Shown one piece after another: positions 35,943 to 45,107 of a DNA stretch of 64,000 nt; the stretch's first letter is position 1; every line of letters starts with the position of its first letter. Location: contig NZ_CP048409.1 of NCBI RefSeq assembly GCF_010448835.1, positions 2,612,001 to 2,676,000 of the forward strand, given 5' to 3'. Below the pieces are notes generated by a model that saw only the letters and a list, made by a program, of their open reading frames with translations, searched no databases and was not told where the DNA came from. The DNA comes from Draconibacterium halophilum. Its GTDB lineage: Bacteria; Bacteroidota; Bacteroidia; Bacteroidales; Prolixibacteraceae. Both the position numbers and the translations under genes were made by a program.

Positions 35943-37238
35943 ATGGCGAAGAAAAGGGTAAATGTGGTAACCATGGGATGTTCGAAAAACCTGGTTGATT
36001 CGGAGGTTTTACTGAACCAGTTGCAGAAGGGGAAGTTTGAAGTGTTGCACGATTCGAACGAAACCAATTTTGATGCAGTATTTGTAAATACCTGTGGTTT
36101 TATTCACGATGCCAAGCAGGAATCGATTGATATGATCCTGGATTATGCGGAGGCTAAAAAACGTGGCGAAATCGACAAACTTTACGTTATGGGATGTCTC
36201 TCGGAACGTTACCACAACGATCTGCAAGCAGAATTACCCGAAGTAGACAAATACTTTGGTAAGTTTGATATGAAAGCCATGGTGGAAGAGCTAAAAGTTA
36301 CCTACGCGCCCGAATACATATACGAGCGTAAAATTACCACGCCATCGCATTTTGCGTACCTGAAAATTTCGGAAGGTTGTAACCGTTCATGTTCGTTTTG
36401 TGCTATCCCCAAAATGACTGGCCGACACCAATCGCGCACCATCGAAAGCCTTGTGATGGAAGCCCGTTACCTGGCAAAAAAAGGAGTAAAGGAACTGTTG
36501 CTGATTGCTCAGGATCTTTCGTATTACGGAATCGATTTGTACGGTAAAAACCAACTGGCAGAATTGATCAACAAAGTTTCGGAAGTGGAAGGAATTGAGT
36601 GGATTCGTTTGCATTATTTGTATCCGACCAAATTCCCGATGGAGATTTTGCCGGTAATGCGCGAAAACCCGAAAGTGTGCAAATACCTTGATATGCCGTT
36701 GCAGCACATTTCAAACCGCGTGCTGAAAAATATGTTGCGCCATGTTACCCGCGAGGAAACCGAGGCGTTGATCGCCAAAATAAAAGAAGAAGTACCTGGA
36801 GTCGTAATCAGAACTACGATGCTTGTTGGATTCCCGGGTGAAACGGAGGAAGACTTTGAAGAGTTGAAAGAGTTCGTTCAGGAGCAGAAATTTGGCCGAC
36901 TGGGTGTATTTCCGTATTCGAATGAAGATGGCACATACGCCGCCAATAAATTCGAAGACAATTTGCCCGACGAAGTGAAACAGGCTCGTGCCGATGAGAT
37001 CATGGAAGTGCAGCAATATATTTCTGCCGAACTCAACCAGCAGAAAATAGGGAAGGATTTCGATGTGATTATCGACCGAAATGAAAGCGATTACTACGTT
37101 GGACGTACCGAATTTGATTCGCCTGAAGTAGACGGAGAAGTTTATATTACAACCGACAAGGAAATAAAAAACGGCACCATTGTTAAAGCGAAAATAACAG
37201 GTGCCGAAGATTATGACTTGTATGGAGAACTTGTTTAG
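35943..37238 (+). CDS. rimO: Ribosomal protein S12 methylthiotransferase
   Basis: The 431-residue radical-SAM enzyme has the N-terminal iron-sulfur cysteines (MGCSKNLVDSE, NTCGFI, MGCLSERY). The SAM-cluster motif CNRSCSFCAIP follows (about residue 141), with IRTTMLVGFPGETEEDF and a C-terminal TRAM domain (DVIIDRNESDYYVGRTEFDSPEVDG region). It adds a methylthio group to Asp88 of ribosomal protein S12. RimO rather than MiaB is indicated by GCSKNLVDSE and PLQHIS. Converges with the next gene with only 7 bp between the stops. Confidence 0.96.
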   Translation: MAKKRVNVVTMGCSKNLVDSEVLLNQLQKGKFEVLHDSNETNFDAVFVNTCGFIHDAKQESIDMILDYAEAKKRGEIDKLYVMGCLSERYHNDLQAELPEVDKYFGKFDMKAMVEELKVTYAPEYIYERKITTPSHFAYLKISEGCNRSCSFCAIPKMTGRHQSRTIESLVMEARYLAKKGVKELLLIAQDLSYYGIDLYGKNQLAELINKVSEVEGIEWIRLHYLYPTKFPMEILPVMRENPKVCKYLDMPLQHISNRVLKNMLRHVTREETEALIAKIKEEVPGVVIRTTMLVGFPGETEEDFEELKEFVQEQKFGRLGVFPYSNEDGTYAANKFEDNLPDEVKQARADEIMEVQQYISAELNQQKIGKDFDVIIDRNESDYYVGRTEFDSPEVDGEVYITTDKEIKNGTIVKAKITGAEDYDLYGELV

Positions 37239-37245
37239 AGCCCGG

Positions 37246-37878
37246 TTATAGTTTCTGCATCTCCATTTCATTTATTTCTTTTCCCCAGTTCGGATGAAGC
37301 GGTGATTTTGGTTCGAATCTGTCGAATTTCTCTTTTGCGGTTTCAAAATGTGGGCGGGCTGCATCAGCTCCGCCGCCAAATTGCTCGGGCATATTAAAAA
37401 GTGTAATGGCACGCAAATAGTAGCTTCTCGGATTTTCCGGATTAAGGGCGATCGCCTTGTCAATTGCGGCATTCATTTTAGGCATGTATTCCATTCCCCG
37501 GCCCATCGGGTCAACGGTAATTCGTGATGGATAAAGAAATGCCTGAAGCGAATACAATTCCGATTCGTCGGGTGCAATTTTAAATGCTTTGTCCAAAAAT
37601 TGCTGCGCTTTATCCAGGTAAGCATCTTTCTTGTTTACATCCTGATCGAAGTAACTTATCACGATCATTGAATACGATGCATAATATAAAGGCAACCATT
37701 CTTTAGTTTCAGTTATACTGATTCGTTCAAAAGTATTTGCTGCCTGCTGAAAGTTGGCTACTGTTTCCGAGCTTTTCATTTTTTCGAGGGCGGCTGTCAT
37801 TGCTGCCTCGTAATTTTTTCCCTGTGCTACTGCAGTAATAACTGCCAGACTGAAAATTAGCGTTAATAAAGTTTTCAT
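37246..37878 (-). CDS. Exported TPR-like protein, partner of the upstream TonB receptor
   Basis: The 210-residue protein has a signal peptide (to AVAQG, about residue 19) and TPR-type helical pairs such as LDKAQQFLDKAFKIAPDESELYSLQAF and AIDKAIALNPENPRSYYLRAI, each read in part. It follows the TonB receptor gene by 17 bp on the same strand and is probably its periplasmic companion. No catalytic motif. Confidence 0.78.
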   Translation of the reverse strand: MKTLLTLIFSLAVITAVAQGKNYEAAMTAALEKMKSSETVANFQQAANTFERISITETKEWLPLYYASYSMIVISYFDQDVNKKDAYLDKAQQFLDKAFKIAPDESELYSLQAFLYPSRITVDPMGRGMEYMPKMNAAIDKAIALNPENPRSYYLRAITLFNMPEQFGGGADAARPHFETAKEKFDRFEPKSPLHPNWGKEINEMEMQKL

Positions 37879-37895
37879 GTGATTAATTTTAAAGT

Positions 37896-40022
37896 TTATA
37901 ATTGAAATGATAGTAGAAATACAATGAGTCGTTTTTGTCCCGGAACGATGGGTTGCGATTGGTAAACTCCGTTGTTGTCGGGTGTTTGAGCGTAGTTGTA
38001 GCCAAATACATTGTTAAAACCCAAGGCATTGTTTACAATTACGTGTGCAACGGTTTGTGTGTTGAAAAGGTAAAATATATGTGTAAATCCTAAACTCACA
38101 TCGTTGTAGGTTTTAGTTTTTCCAGCCATAAATTCGGGAGTGTTGGGATTATTGTATGGTCGTCCGCTGGCAAAAGTGTAGGACCCCGATATAAATGAAT
38201 TGATCTTCGTAAAAAACTGCTTGTAAACCACCGATAGGTTATGCTCCGAAACATAGTGCGGTGTTACTTTTTGTGGAAAATCGCGGTAATTTCTTTTTGA
38301 ATCGATCCAGGAATAGGAAACCCAGTAATCGCTTTTGCCAAACTCCTTTTTATCGCGCCAGAAAATGTCAATTCCTCGTGAATATCCGCTGCCCATGTTG
38401 TTGTAATTTCCGGGTTCAGCAGAGAACTCTTCATCAAATTTCACAAGGTCTGAATAGTTTTTATTATAGGCTTCAATACGCAAAGTGCGGCTGTCTTTTT
38501 TATACTGCCAGGTTAATATTGAGTGGGTTGAGGTTTCAGGACTTAACTCATCGGTGAATTTCAGGTAGTCGTCATTTGGGTTCTGAAAGAATTTACCGAA
38601 AGCTGTCGAAAGCTGGCTGTTCTTGCTGGTTTTTACCGCAGCTGAAAGTCGTGGCGTAACATTTAATTCATTGATTAGTGAATTGTATTGGGTTCGGACA
38701 CCGCCTTTTACAGCCAGGTTTTTGGTAACTTTCCATTCCGACTCAGCAAATCCGGCAAAAAGGTTATTGCTGAATGAAAGATTAAAATTTCCATCCATAT
38801 CAATTTCCTGGTCGTACTTATAAATCAATGCCTCTGCTCCAAAGCTTGTGGTAACATCTTTTATGGAATAGTTGGCAAGTTTAAGTTTTAACTGGCTGCT
38901 GTTTCGCGAAGTTGTGATATTATTCGAGTCGATGTCTATGTTTTCCCGGTCGATGTTAGCAGCAACGCCGGTCTGTATCATCCAGTCGTCATTCAGCATT
39001 TCGTTATACGTTGTGTTTGAGTACAAATTTTTATTACCCAATGAAACTTCCTGAAAAGCGGACTGTTCAAAATTGTCGTAGAGTAAACTGCTGGTGTCGT
39101 AGTTAAAACTGGCAAAAGATTTAATCATCCCTGTTTCACTGGTTTTATGCCGGAATAGCATGGTTGAGCCAACAATAACCGGAACTTTCAGCCATTCAAT
39201 ATTTTGCTTAAAAATTTTATTACTTAAAGCCGTATTCAGGTATTCGGCACTGATTGACAACGACGTATTTTCCCATCTTTTTGAATGTGATCCCTGTAGA
39301 CCAACCGAAAGAACTGAGATGCTCGATTTGGTTTCCGGTTCAAGCGCAACCGTATTTAAAGCCACAATCGACGAAAGTGCCTGTCCGTATTCGGCTGAGT
39401 AACCTCCGGTGCTAAATACCGATCCATTAAAAAGGAGAGGGGAGAAGCGGCCGCGGGTTGGCAGATCGGGCATTTTTGAATAGTATGGAGTGTTTACCAA
39501 CATCCCATCCATGAAGGTTTTGGTTTCGTAGCTTTCGCCACCACGAACAAAAAGACGACCTTCTTCGCCAACAGTATGCGAACCGGGTAATTTGCCAAAA
39601 GCACCAAAAATGTCCCCATTGGCACCTGCAGTTAAGGCCACATCAAGCGGTTTTAAAACCACCGATTTCTTCTTGTCACTGGCCTCAAAAGTACCTGCGT
39701 TGATAATAACTTCGTCGAGTTCGCTTATCTCCTCAATTAGCACAATTTCTAAATCAGAGATATTTCCGGTTAGGTTTAATGATTGTCCATAAGTTTCAAA
39801 TCCAACGCAACTGGCAATAAGTGTCTGTTCTCCGCTTGTTTCGGTTTTAAACAAGAATACACCGAGGCTATCGCTTGTTGCACCGTCGTAAGTTCCCTGA
39901 ATAAAAATATTCACCCCGGTAATTGGGCTTCCTGATTCTGATAAAACTACTCCTGAGATTTTGACCTGTGCATGAGCAAACAGAATCAGAAATTGAAAGA
40001 GTATTATTAAACGAATTTTCAT
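37896..40022 (-). CDS. TonB-dependent outer membrane receptor
   Basis: The 708-residue protein has a signal peptide (to AHAQ), a carboxypeptidase-regulatory-like domain (ISGVVLSESGSPITGVNIFIQGTYDG, read in part), a plug domain (LFVRGGESYETKTFMDGMLV, GGYSAEYGQALSSI) and a beta-barrel ending LLSFQL. It has neither an STN domain nor a SusD partner, so it is a simple transporter of unknown ligand, perhaps a chelated metal or small molecule. It forms a two-gene unit with the TPR protein downstream. Confidence 0.9.
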   Translation of the reverse strand: MKIRLIILFQFLILFAHAQVKISGVVLSESGSPITGVNIFIQGTYDGATSDSLGVFLFKTETSGEQTLIASCVGFETYGQSLNLTGNISDLEIVLIEEISELDEVIINAGTFEASDKKKSVVLKPLDVALTAGANGDIFGAFGKLPGSHTVGEEGRLFVRGGESYETKTFMDGMLVNTPYYSKMPDLPTRGRFSPLLFNGSVFSTGGYSAEYGQALSSIVALNTVALEPETKSSISVLSVGLQGSHSKRWENTSLSISAEYLNTALSNKIFKQNIEWLKVPVIVGSTMLFRHKTSETGMIKSFASFNYDTSSLLYDNFEQSAFQEVSLGNKNLYSNTTYNEMLNDDWMIQTGVAANIDRENIDIDSNNITTSRNSSQLKLKLANYSIKDVTTSFGAEALIYKYDQEIDMDGNFNLSFSNNLFAGFAESEWKVTKNLAVKGGVRTQYNSLINELNVTPRLSAAVKTSKNSQLSTAFGKFFQNPNDDYLKFTDELSPETSTHSILTWQYKKDSRTLRIEAYNKNYSDLVKFDEEFSAEPGNYNNMGSGYSRGIDIFWRDKKEFGKSDYWVSYSWIDSKRNYRDFPQKVTPHYVSEHNLSVVYKQFFTKINSFISGSYTFASGRPYNNPNTPEFMAGKTKTYNDVSLGFTHIFYLFNTQTVAHVIVNNALGFNNVFGYNYAQTPDNNGVYQSQPIVPGQKRLIVFLLSFQL

Positions 40023-40539
40023 GGCTTTTTTCTGTTTTATTGTTTTTGTACTTCAAATATCCTTCAGAAAAAGGTGAGGGAGAAATAAAAGAATACGGTC
40101 GGTTAGCTTTAAGCTACGAACGGGAATAAAACCATGATGAATCGGAAAGGAGATTTACGAATTTGCCACAAAAAAATGATTTATAATTGTTGGGGTGAAA
40201 CGCTTATTTATTCGCTGCATTTTAAATTTTTTGAATTAACATAAAAAATTGAAAATGAGAATATTATTGCGTTTGGAGTAAATAGTTCGTAAATTGAGAA
40301 ATAAATATCTTAAAATGCTTATATGGTTTTGCCTTTCACCCACACGAAAAGAAATTTCGACACAATTTTGCTTCATTTTTTATCATTCTGGCAGAGCTAT
40401 GTTTTTGGGGTAATTGTAAGACGTCAAAAGTCGATCATCGCACACGCATTTCAACATACTTTATTGACATTCCCAAACACCAATCAAAGATTAAGTTTGG
40501 AATAAGTGCGCATAGTATTAACAATAAAAGCTAGCAGTT
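40023..40539. other. Long intergenic region
   Basis: 517 bp of AT-rich DNA between divergent genes. A 60-codon frame at 40323-40505 has no recognisable features and is probably not a gene. I see no RNA or repeat. Confidence 0.5.
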
Positions 40540-41757
40540 ATGATTAAAACAGATCACGGAAACAAAACGGAGCGTATTCATGCGCTGGATTCATTGCGTG
40601 CAATAATGATGTTACTTGGCTTGGTACTTCACGCGGCATTAACCTATGGAACTTTGGATTATGGAAATGCCTGGACAATGAAAGATGACGCAAGCACAAG
40701 TGTTGTCATGGATTATATTGTAAGCGTCATTCATAATTTCAGGATGCCGATATTTTTCGTAGTTGCAGGATTTTTTGGAGCCTTACTATTTTTCGAACGC
40801 AGCCCCAGAAGGATGCTTTGGAACCGAACTGCCCGTATATTCTTCCCATTCATTGTTTTTATTGTGCTCTTAAGTCCGACAATAATTTTTGCGTTTACTT
40901 ACTCAAAAAGTGTGTTTGCAGGTGTTGAAAATCCGCTTGCTTCTTCTTTAGCGATCTTTTCAAATCCTCTGCTCTTTATTCCACCCCGAACTTTTCATCT
41001 CTGGTTTTTATATTACCTGTTTTTTATCTCCATCTTTTCGTTTGGATTAGGATATTTGTTTGAAAGTATCCCCCGGTTTACCAATTGGAGCACACAGGTT
41101 TTTAACCGGATACTGAATCAGCCAATTTTAAGAGTAGGGGTGTTTTCTGCCCTTACCGTTGTTTTACTTTTTATAATGAATTCAACCTGGGTGACAACTT
41201 CAACAAGTTGGGTGCCCGATTGGAGAACATTTCTATTCTACTTTTTCTTTTACGGTTTCGGGTGGATTTTATTTAAATCAAAAACTCATCTCGATACTTT
41301 TAAAAAATACGACTGGACTTTTACAATACTGGCGCTGGTTGTTATTTCTACCCAATTTTTTCTTTACAGTTCATTGGGCTTTGCATTAACAATCGTTTTT
41401 AAATCCGTTGCAGTGTGGTTATTTGTTTTTGGAATTACCGGTCTGTTTATTCGTTACGGAAGCCAGCATTCGCATTTAATGCGTTACAATTCTGATTCAT
41501 CGTATTGGATCTATTTATTGCATTTGTCAATAGTTGCCACAATCCCCGGATTAATTGCTCACTGGCATGTTTCAGCGCTATTTAAATTCTTATTTGTGTT
41601 TCTGCTTACTTCGCTGATTTGTGTGATTACTTATCACTATTTCGTTAGGGCAACATTTATTGGTAAGTTTTTAAACGGAAGAAAGTACTCGCGGAACCTG
41701 CATCCGAAACGTGAGCCGATACAAGTGCCATTGGAAAAGAAAGCCACTGTTGCTTAA
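40540..41757 (+). CDS. Acyltransferase-3 family membrane protein (OpgC-like)
   Basis: The 405-residue protein has about ten transmembrane segments. It begins with the acyltransferase-3 motif HALDSLRAIMMLLGLVLHAAL (His in RIHALDSLRA and VLHA) and has FFVVAGFFGALL and PPRTFHLWFLYYLF. The conserved final region SYWIYLLHLSIV is also present. The family transfers acyl or succinyl groups to glucans, LPS or exopolysaccharide at the inner membrane. Length and layout resemble OpgC-like proteins. Single gene with a terminator; substrate unknown. Confidence 0.87.
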   Translation: MIKTDHGNKTERIHALDSLRAIMMLLGLVLHAALTYGTLDYGNAWTMKDDASTSVVMDYIVSVIHNFRMPIFFVVAGFFGALLFFERSPRRMLWNRTARIFFPFIVFIVLLSPTIIFAFTYSKSVFAGVENPLASSLAIFSNPLLFIPPRTFHLWFLYYLFFISIFSFGLGYLFESIPRFTNWSTQVFNRILNQPILRVGVFSALTVVLLFIMNSTWVTTSTSWVPDWRTFLFYFFFYGFGWILFKSKTHLDTFKKYDWTFTILALVVISTQFFLYSSLGFALTIVFKSVAVWLFVFGITGLFIRYGSQHSHLMRYNSDSSYWIYLLHLSIVATIPGLIAHWHVSALFKFLFVFLLTSLICVITYHYFVRATFIGKFLNGRKYSRNLHPKREPIQVPLEKKATVA

Positions 41758-41807
41758 TTCTGAAGTTGACAATCAACTTTCAATAACATATATGTTGAAT
41801 TCAAAAG

Positions 41808-41839
41808 AAAATAGCCGCTCTTAGTGAACGGCTATTTTT
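41808..41839. terminator. Bidirectional intrinsic terminator
   Basis: AAAATAGCCG (41808-41817) pairs with CGGCTATTTT (41829-41838) between convergent genes. A small hairpin AAGTTGA-CAA-TCAACTT at 41763-41779 precedes it. Confidence 0.85.
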
Positions 41840-41853
41840 ATTTAGGTCTTTCT

Positions 41854-42456
41854 CTATTCGTAAACGCGAATGATCTCTCCGGTTCGCAAACCTTCCACAC
41901 TTCGCTCGTAGCCTTTTGCTACTTTTTGCATCGAAACAGGTGTGTGCCCCGGGAAAGCGTTGCCCAGTCGTTCTGCTGAGTCTTCAACCAGTTCGGGAGA
42001 AACCACATTTAATCGGAACTCGTGCAGATGCTCCTGCGAAACGGCAAGCACAAAACCATGGATGGCATTATTGGCCATGGCCGAGTTGGTTGCTCCAAAT
42101 ACCGGATCGTCGGCTAAAACACCGGTTGTTAACGTGATGGAGCCGCCTTTATTTAAGTAGTCTTTACCAATTCGAACAATGTTTACCTGACCCATTAGCT
42201 TGCCTCTTAAACCAACATAAAAGTCCTCCTCAGAAAGTTCGGCAAAAGGCCCCCATTTTGTAGCTCCGGCGCAATTTACAATGGCATCAACTTTACCGAT
42301 CTGTTCAAACATGCTTTTTATCGATTCTGAACTTTCCATATTAATCTGCACATCGCCACTATTTCGGCTGGCAGTAATTACTTCGTGTTTTTTCATTAAA
42401 TGCTTGGCAACAGCGCTGCCGATCGTTCCATGTCCTCCAATAACTACTATCTTCAT
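41854..42456 (-). CDS. Atypical short-chain dehydrogenase without a visible catalytic Tyr-Lys
   Basis: Start taken at the ATG at 42456 (MKIVVIGGHG), giving 200 residues; a TTG six codons upstream is possible but unnecessary. The cofactor motif GGHGTIG, INMESSESI, NCAGATKWGPF and TLTTGVLAD show an SDR fold. The usual YxxxK site is replaced by NSAMANN, so the classical active site is missing. Small SDRs of this kind exist with unknown chemistry. Isolated gene; its NADP-binding N-terminus is intact. Confidence 0.82.
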   Translation of the reverse strand: MKIVVIGGHGTIGSAVAKHLMKKHEVITASRNSGDVQINMESSESIKSMFEQIGKVDAIVNCAGATKWGPFAELSEEDFYVGLRGKLMGQVNIVRIGKDYLNKGGSITLTTGVLADDPVFGATNSAMANNAIHGFVLAVSQEHLHEFRLNVVSPELVEDSAERLGNAFPGHTPVSMQKVAKGYERSVEGLRTGEIIRVYE

Positions 42457-42702
42457 AAATTCAAAATTTATCAATGTTTTCTATAACTAATTTAACCGTT
42501 TAACAGCTTAGTTTCGCGGTTGTTTAATTCAACTCATTTTTTGAGAATACTATAAAAGAGAAAAGTCAGACTATGAAAGCCTGACTTATAAATTGGAATA
42601 TAGGAAATTTAATGAAGATCAAAATCGTTTTCAATTACATGCTTACTTTTCATGTAAATACAATGATGAACCTCAATTGGAATATAAATTAATGCAACTG
42701 TT

Positions 42703-43094
42703 TTATGGGTTGATGATTAAAGCAGTATCAACGGCCTGGAAAAAGGAATTTGGCTTTCCGTCTTTATTAAATGTCCAGGTATGTGTAGCATTGGCTTTAA
42801 AACGTTTACCGGTTGCTTTCCATACTCCCGTGTAGTATCCAACCATTACAATTTTATCACCTCCATCAACAAAATCGTGGATCTCAATATTAAAATCATC
42901 ATAGTGTGTCGGTATTTTGGATAAGACACCCTCTACAATTGCCTGCCCCCTACAAAGATTCCCTCGTCTTCAACAAATGGGAAGCCCGGACACTCGTGCC
43001 ATACAATTTTTTCGTCCCAAAGTTCCAGAACAGCTTCAATGTTTCCATCAGCAAATAACTGATAGCCTTCTTTTAATACATCTAAATTACTCAT
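42703..43094 (-). pseudogene. SnoaL/NTF2-like protein gene with a one-base frameshift
   Basis: From ATG 43094 the frame reads MSNLDVLKEGYQLFADGN, EKIVWHECPGFPFVEDEGIFVGG and then hits a stop. One base later the frame resumes with QAIVEGVLSKIPTHY, DGGDKIVMVGYYTGVWKATG and THTWTFNKDGKP, ending at TAA 42703. The two halves together make a full-length ~130-residue SnoaL-like (ketosteroid-isomerase-fold) protein. The break lies in a run of five C on the plus strand at 42946-42950; one extra base would restore it. Either a recent mutation or a homopolymer sequencing error. The gene sits 7 bp before the next minus-strand gene's end. Confidence 0.82.
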
Positions 43095-43101
43095 GATATT
43101 T

Positions 43102-43893
43102 TTATCTTATTTGCATTACCAGGCGGGCCATTTCAACACCCCGCATGTCTCTTGTTTTTAATCCTTTTTGAACTGCCAGCGATGTGGTCATATCCATTTC
43201 TCCGCCATTGCTTTCCCAATGATTGGCAAGTTGACTGTAGTCTTTATACATGCTGTAAGTTATATGTGAACCAGCTGCCTCACTGCCCGCAGGAAGTATT
43301 ACGCGTAATAGGCCCCATGCTCCTTTTTGTCCGTTATCCACCAATTGCTGATGCCACGGCTTAAAAATTTCATTTTCTACTTTTTCGTAGCTGTCATGTT
43401 CCTGCTTCATAATGTCCATAACCACTACGGTACCAAGTTCCATATTAAAATCGCCACTTGTGGTATTAATCTCTTTACAAAAGACCTGATGAGCCATATC
43501 GCGCGATTTTACTGTCTTTGTCATCATCTCGTTTCGTTCATCTTCACTTAAATCGGGATAAGCACTTTGCAGATATCCTTCAAACTTATCACCCGGAATA
43601 CCTTCGAACATGGCTGCCATGCTTGAGAATAGTGTAACAGTGAAATACTGTGATCCCTGTTCAGTGCCGGCGGGATTCATTGCCCAAAGGTCCCAACCCA
43701 GAATGTTATTATCTGCAATTCGTTGTTGGTGAATTTTCGACCAAAACTCTTCTACCTCCCAGTAATTGTCATTCATTTCATCCGAAACAGACATAAATTC
43801 CAAAAGAATGTAAAGAGGTTGATCTTCTTCCTGTGCAAAGAGGGTAACTGTGCTTACGAGTAAAATAACAACTAAAAAAATAGACTTTTTCAT
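43102..43893 (-). CDS. Exported protein of unknown function
   Basis: The 263-residue protein has a signal peptide (to TLFAQ, about residue 21). It appears to contain two similar halves: LLEFMSVSDEMNDNYWEVEEFWSKIHQQ and VVVMDIMKQEHDSYEKVENEIFKPWHQQ, each followed by a Gly-Trp-Leu/Asp core (read in parts). This suggests a duplicated ABM/dimeric alpha-beta barrel domain. No catalytic residues recognised. It ends 7 bp upstream of the SnoaL-like pseudogene on the same strand and the two are probably co-transcribed. Confidence 0.75.
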   Translation of the reverse strand: MKKSIFLVVILLVSTVTLFAQEEDQPLYILLEFMSVSDEMNDNYWEVEEFWSKIHQQRIADNNILGWDLWAMNPAGTEQGSQYFTVTLFSSMAAMFEGIPGDKFEGYLQSAYPDLSEDERNEMMTKTVKSRDMAHQVFCKEINTTSGDFNMELGTVVVMDIMKQEHDSYEKVENEIFKPWHQQLVDNGQKGAWGLLRVILPAGSEAAGSHITYSMYKDYSQLANHWESNGGEMDMTTSLAVQKGLKTRDMRGVEMARLVMQIR

Positions 43894-44396
43894 AATGTTT
43901 AATTTTAGAAAATTAGAATTATTGCGATGTTTTGTAAAAGCACAGTAAATATTCCGAAAGTAAATTTACCGGAACTATTGTTTTGCATTTTGTAAATTGT
44001 GGAGATCAAACAATTCGGTAGGATTCTTTTAATGAATCTTGGGTCTTTCATATTCTGATTGTTGATAAGCATTGGCAAGTTAGTGCATTTTGAAAATAGA
44101 ATACAAATAACTCCTTTAATATTTTTCGAATAAATATATTTGTTTACATAATCCGAATTCAATAGTTAACGTTATGATGGTGTTTTGAGGAAATTCAAGT
44201 TGTCATTCAACCTTTGTTATATTCTTATTAGAGTTCAGTCTTTTAAAGGATTTTAGAACTTTAAAACGATGCCTTATGAAATTTTTTTATGTGTTTTAGG
44301 ATAAAGCCAGTTTAATATAAAAATGAATCGAATAAATGACTGTTTTGTTCGAATGCCGATTCTGAATCAATCAATAAAAATTTTGTCTCAAACAAA
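43894..44396. other. Long intergenic region
   Basis: 503 bp, AT-rich. An 85-codon minus-strand frame at 43905-44162 has no features of a real protein and I do not support it. The right end runs into the small basic frame at 44397. Confidence 0.45.
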
Positions 44397-44531
44397 ATGA
44401 AGAAATCATATGCTTTTAAACTGAGTAAAAAACGAAACCTGCAGAGTGTAATTGGTGTAAAATATACCGAAAAGAAAGCTATCGTACTTAAAAAAAATCG
44501 TACAATTTTAAGATTAAAAGCGTTAAACTAA
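44397..44531 (+). CDS. Possible 44-residue highly basic small protein
   Basis: ATG at 44397 to TAA at 44531 encodes MKKSYAFKLSKKRNLQSV and so on, with about a third Lys/Arg and no acidic stretch, no signal peptide and no Cys. Its stop is 6 bp before the YbaK-like gene, so it could be translated from the same mRNA. Nucleic-acid binding is suggested only by charge. Too short to be sure it is coding. Confidence 0.4.
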   Translation: MKKSYAFKLSKKRNLQSVIGVKYTEKKAIVLKKNRTILRLKALN

Positions 44532-44537
44532 ATTGTT

Positions 44538-45047
44538 ATGCCAGTAAAAAAACTAAAAGCATTTCTAGATGAAAACAATGTAAAGTACATTGTAATCCGG
44601 CATTCAAGTGCCTTTACTGCTCAGGAAATTGCAGCAAAAAGTCACACTTCGGGTAAAGAGTTTGCAAAAACTGTAATTGTAAATGTTGATGGGAAAATGG
44701 CAATGACGGTACTTCCTGCTTCATATCAGGTTGATTTTGAACTGTTGAAAGATATCTTCGGAACGCCGCATGTTAGCCTGGCGAATGAAGCTGAATTTCA
44801 ACGCTTCTTCCCTGACTGCGAAATAGGAGCGATGCCACCTTTTGGCAACCTTTACGATATGGAGGTTTTTGTTGCCGAAACGCTTGCTGAAGATGAAGAA
44901 ATTGCATTTAACGCAGGCACCCACACCGAGATGATTAAAATGAGTTATGCAGATTTTGAACGTCTGGTTGAACCACGGGTATTTAAATTTTCGTGGAAAA
45001 CAGTTTCTATGCCAGGCGATTCGAGTGAGCGTTGGGCAGTTGAATGA
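44538..45047 (+). CDS. YbaK/ProXp-type aminoacyl-tRNA deacylase domain protein
   Basis: The 169-residue protein has the YbaK/prolyl-tRNA-synthetase-associated fold: FTAQEIAAKSHTSGKEFAKTVIV with the catalytic-type Lys, MTVLPASYQVDFELL, GAMPPFGNLYDMEVFVAE and FNAGTHTEMIKMSYADFERL. It hydrolyses mischarged tRNA in trans. The exact tRNA (Cys-tRNA-Pro, Ala-tRNA-Pro or other) is not clear. Single gene with a strong terminator shared with the convergent decarboxylase operon. Confidence 0.87.
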   Translation: MPVKKLKAFLDENNVKYIVIRHSSAFTAQEIAAKSHTSGKEFAKTVIVNVDGKMAMTVLPASYQVDFELLKDIFGTPHVSLANEAEFQRFFPDCEIGAMPPFGNLYDMEVFVAETLAEDEEIAFNAGTHTEMIKMSYADFERLVEPRVFKFSWKTVSMPGDSSERWAVE

Positions 45048-45051
45048 GCAT

Positions 45052-45087
45052 AAAAAAAGGATTTCTAAAACAGAAATCCTTTTTTTA
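45052..45087. terminator. Bidirectional intrinsic terminator
   Basis: A run of A plus GGATTTCT (to 45066) pairs with AGAAATCC plus a T run (45072-45086), between the convergent YbaK-like gene and the decarboxylase operon. Confidence 0.87.
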
Positions 45088-45107
45088 TATATCAGGTTGA
45101 ATTTTTC

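Noticed and set aside
40323..40505. 60-codon frame in the 517-bp gap
   Set aside because: No recognisable features and irregular codon use; sits in a likely promoter region.
43905..44162. 85-codon minus-strand frame after the exported protein gene
   Set aside because: AT-driven open frame with no motif, no partner and no plausible start context; likely chance.
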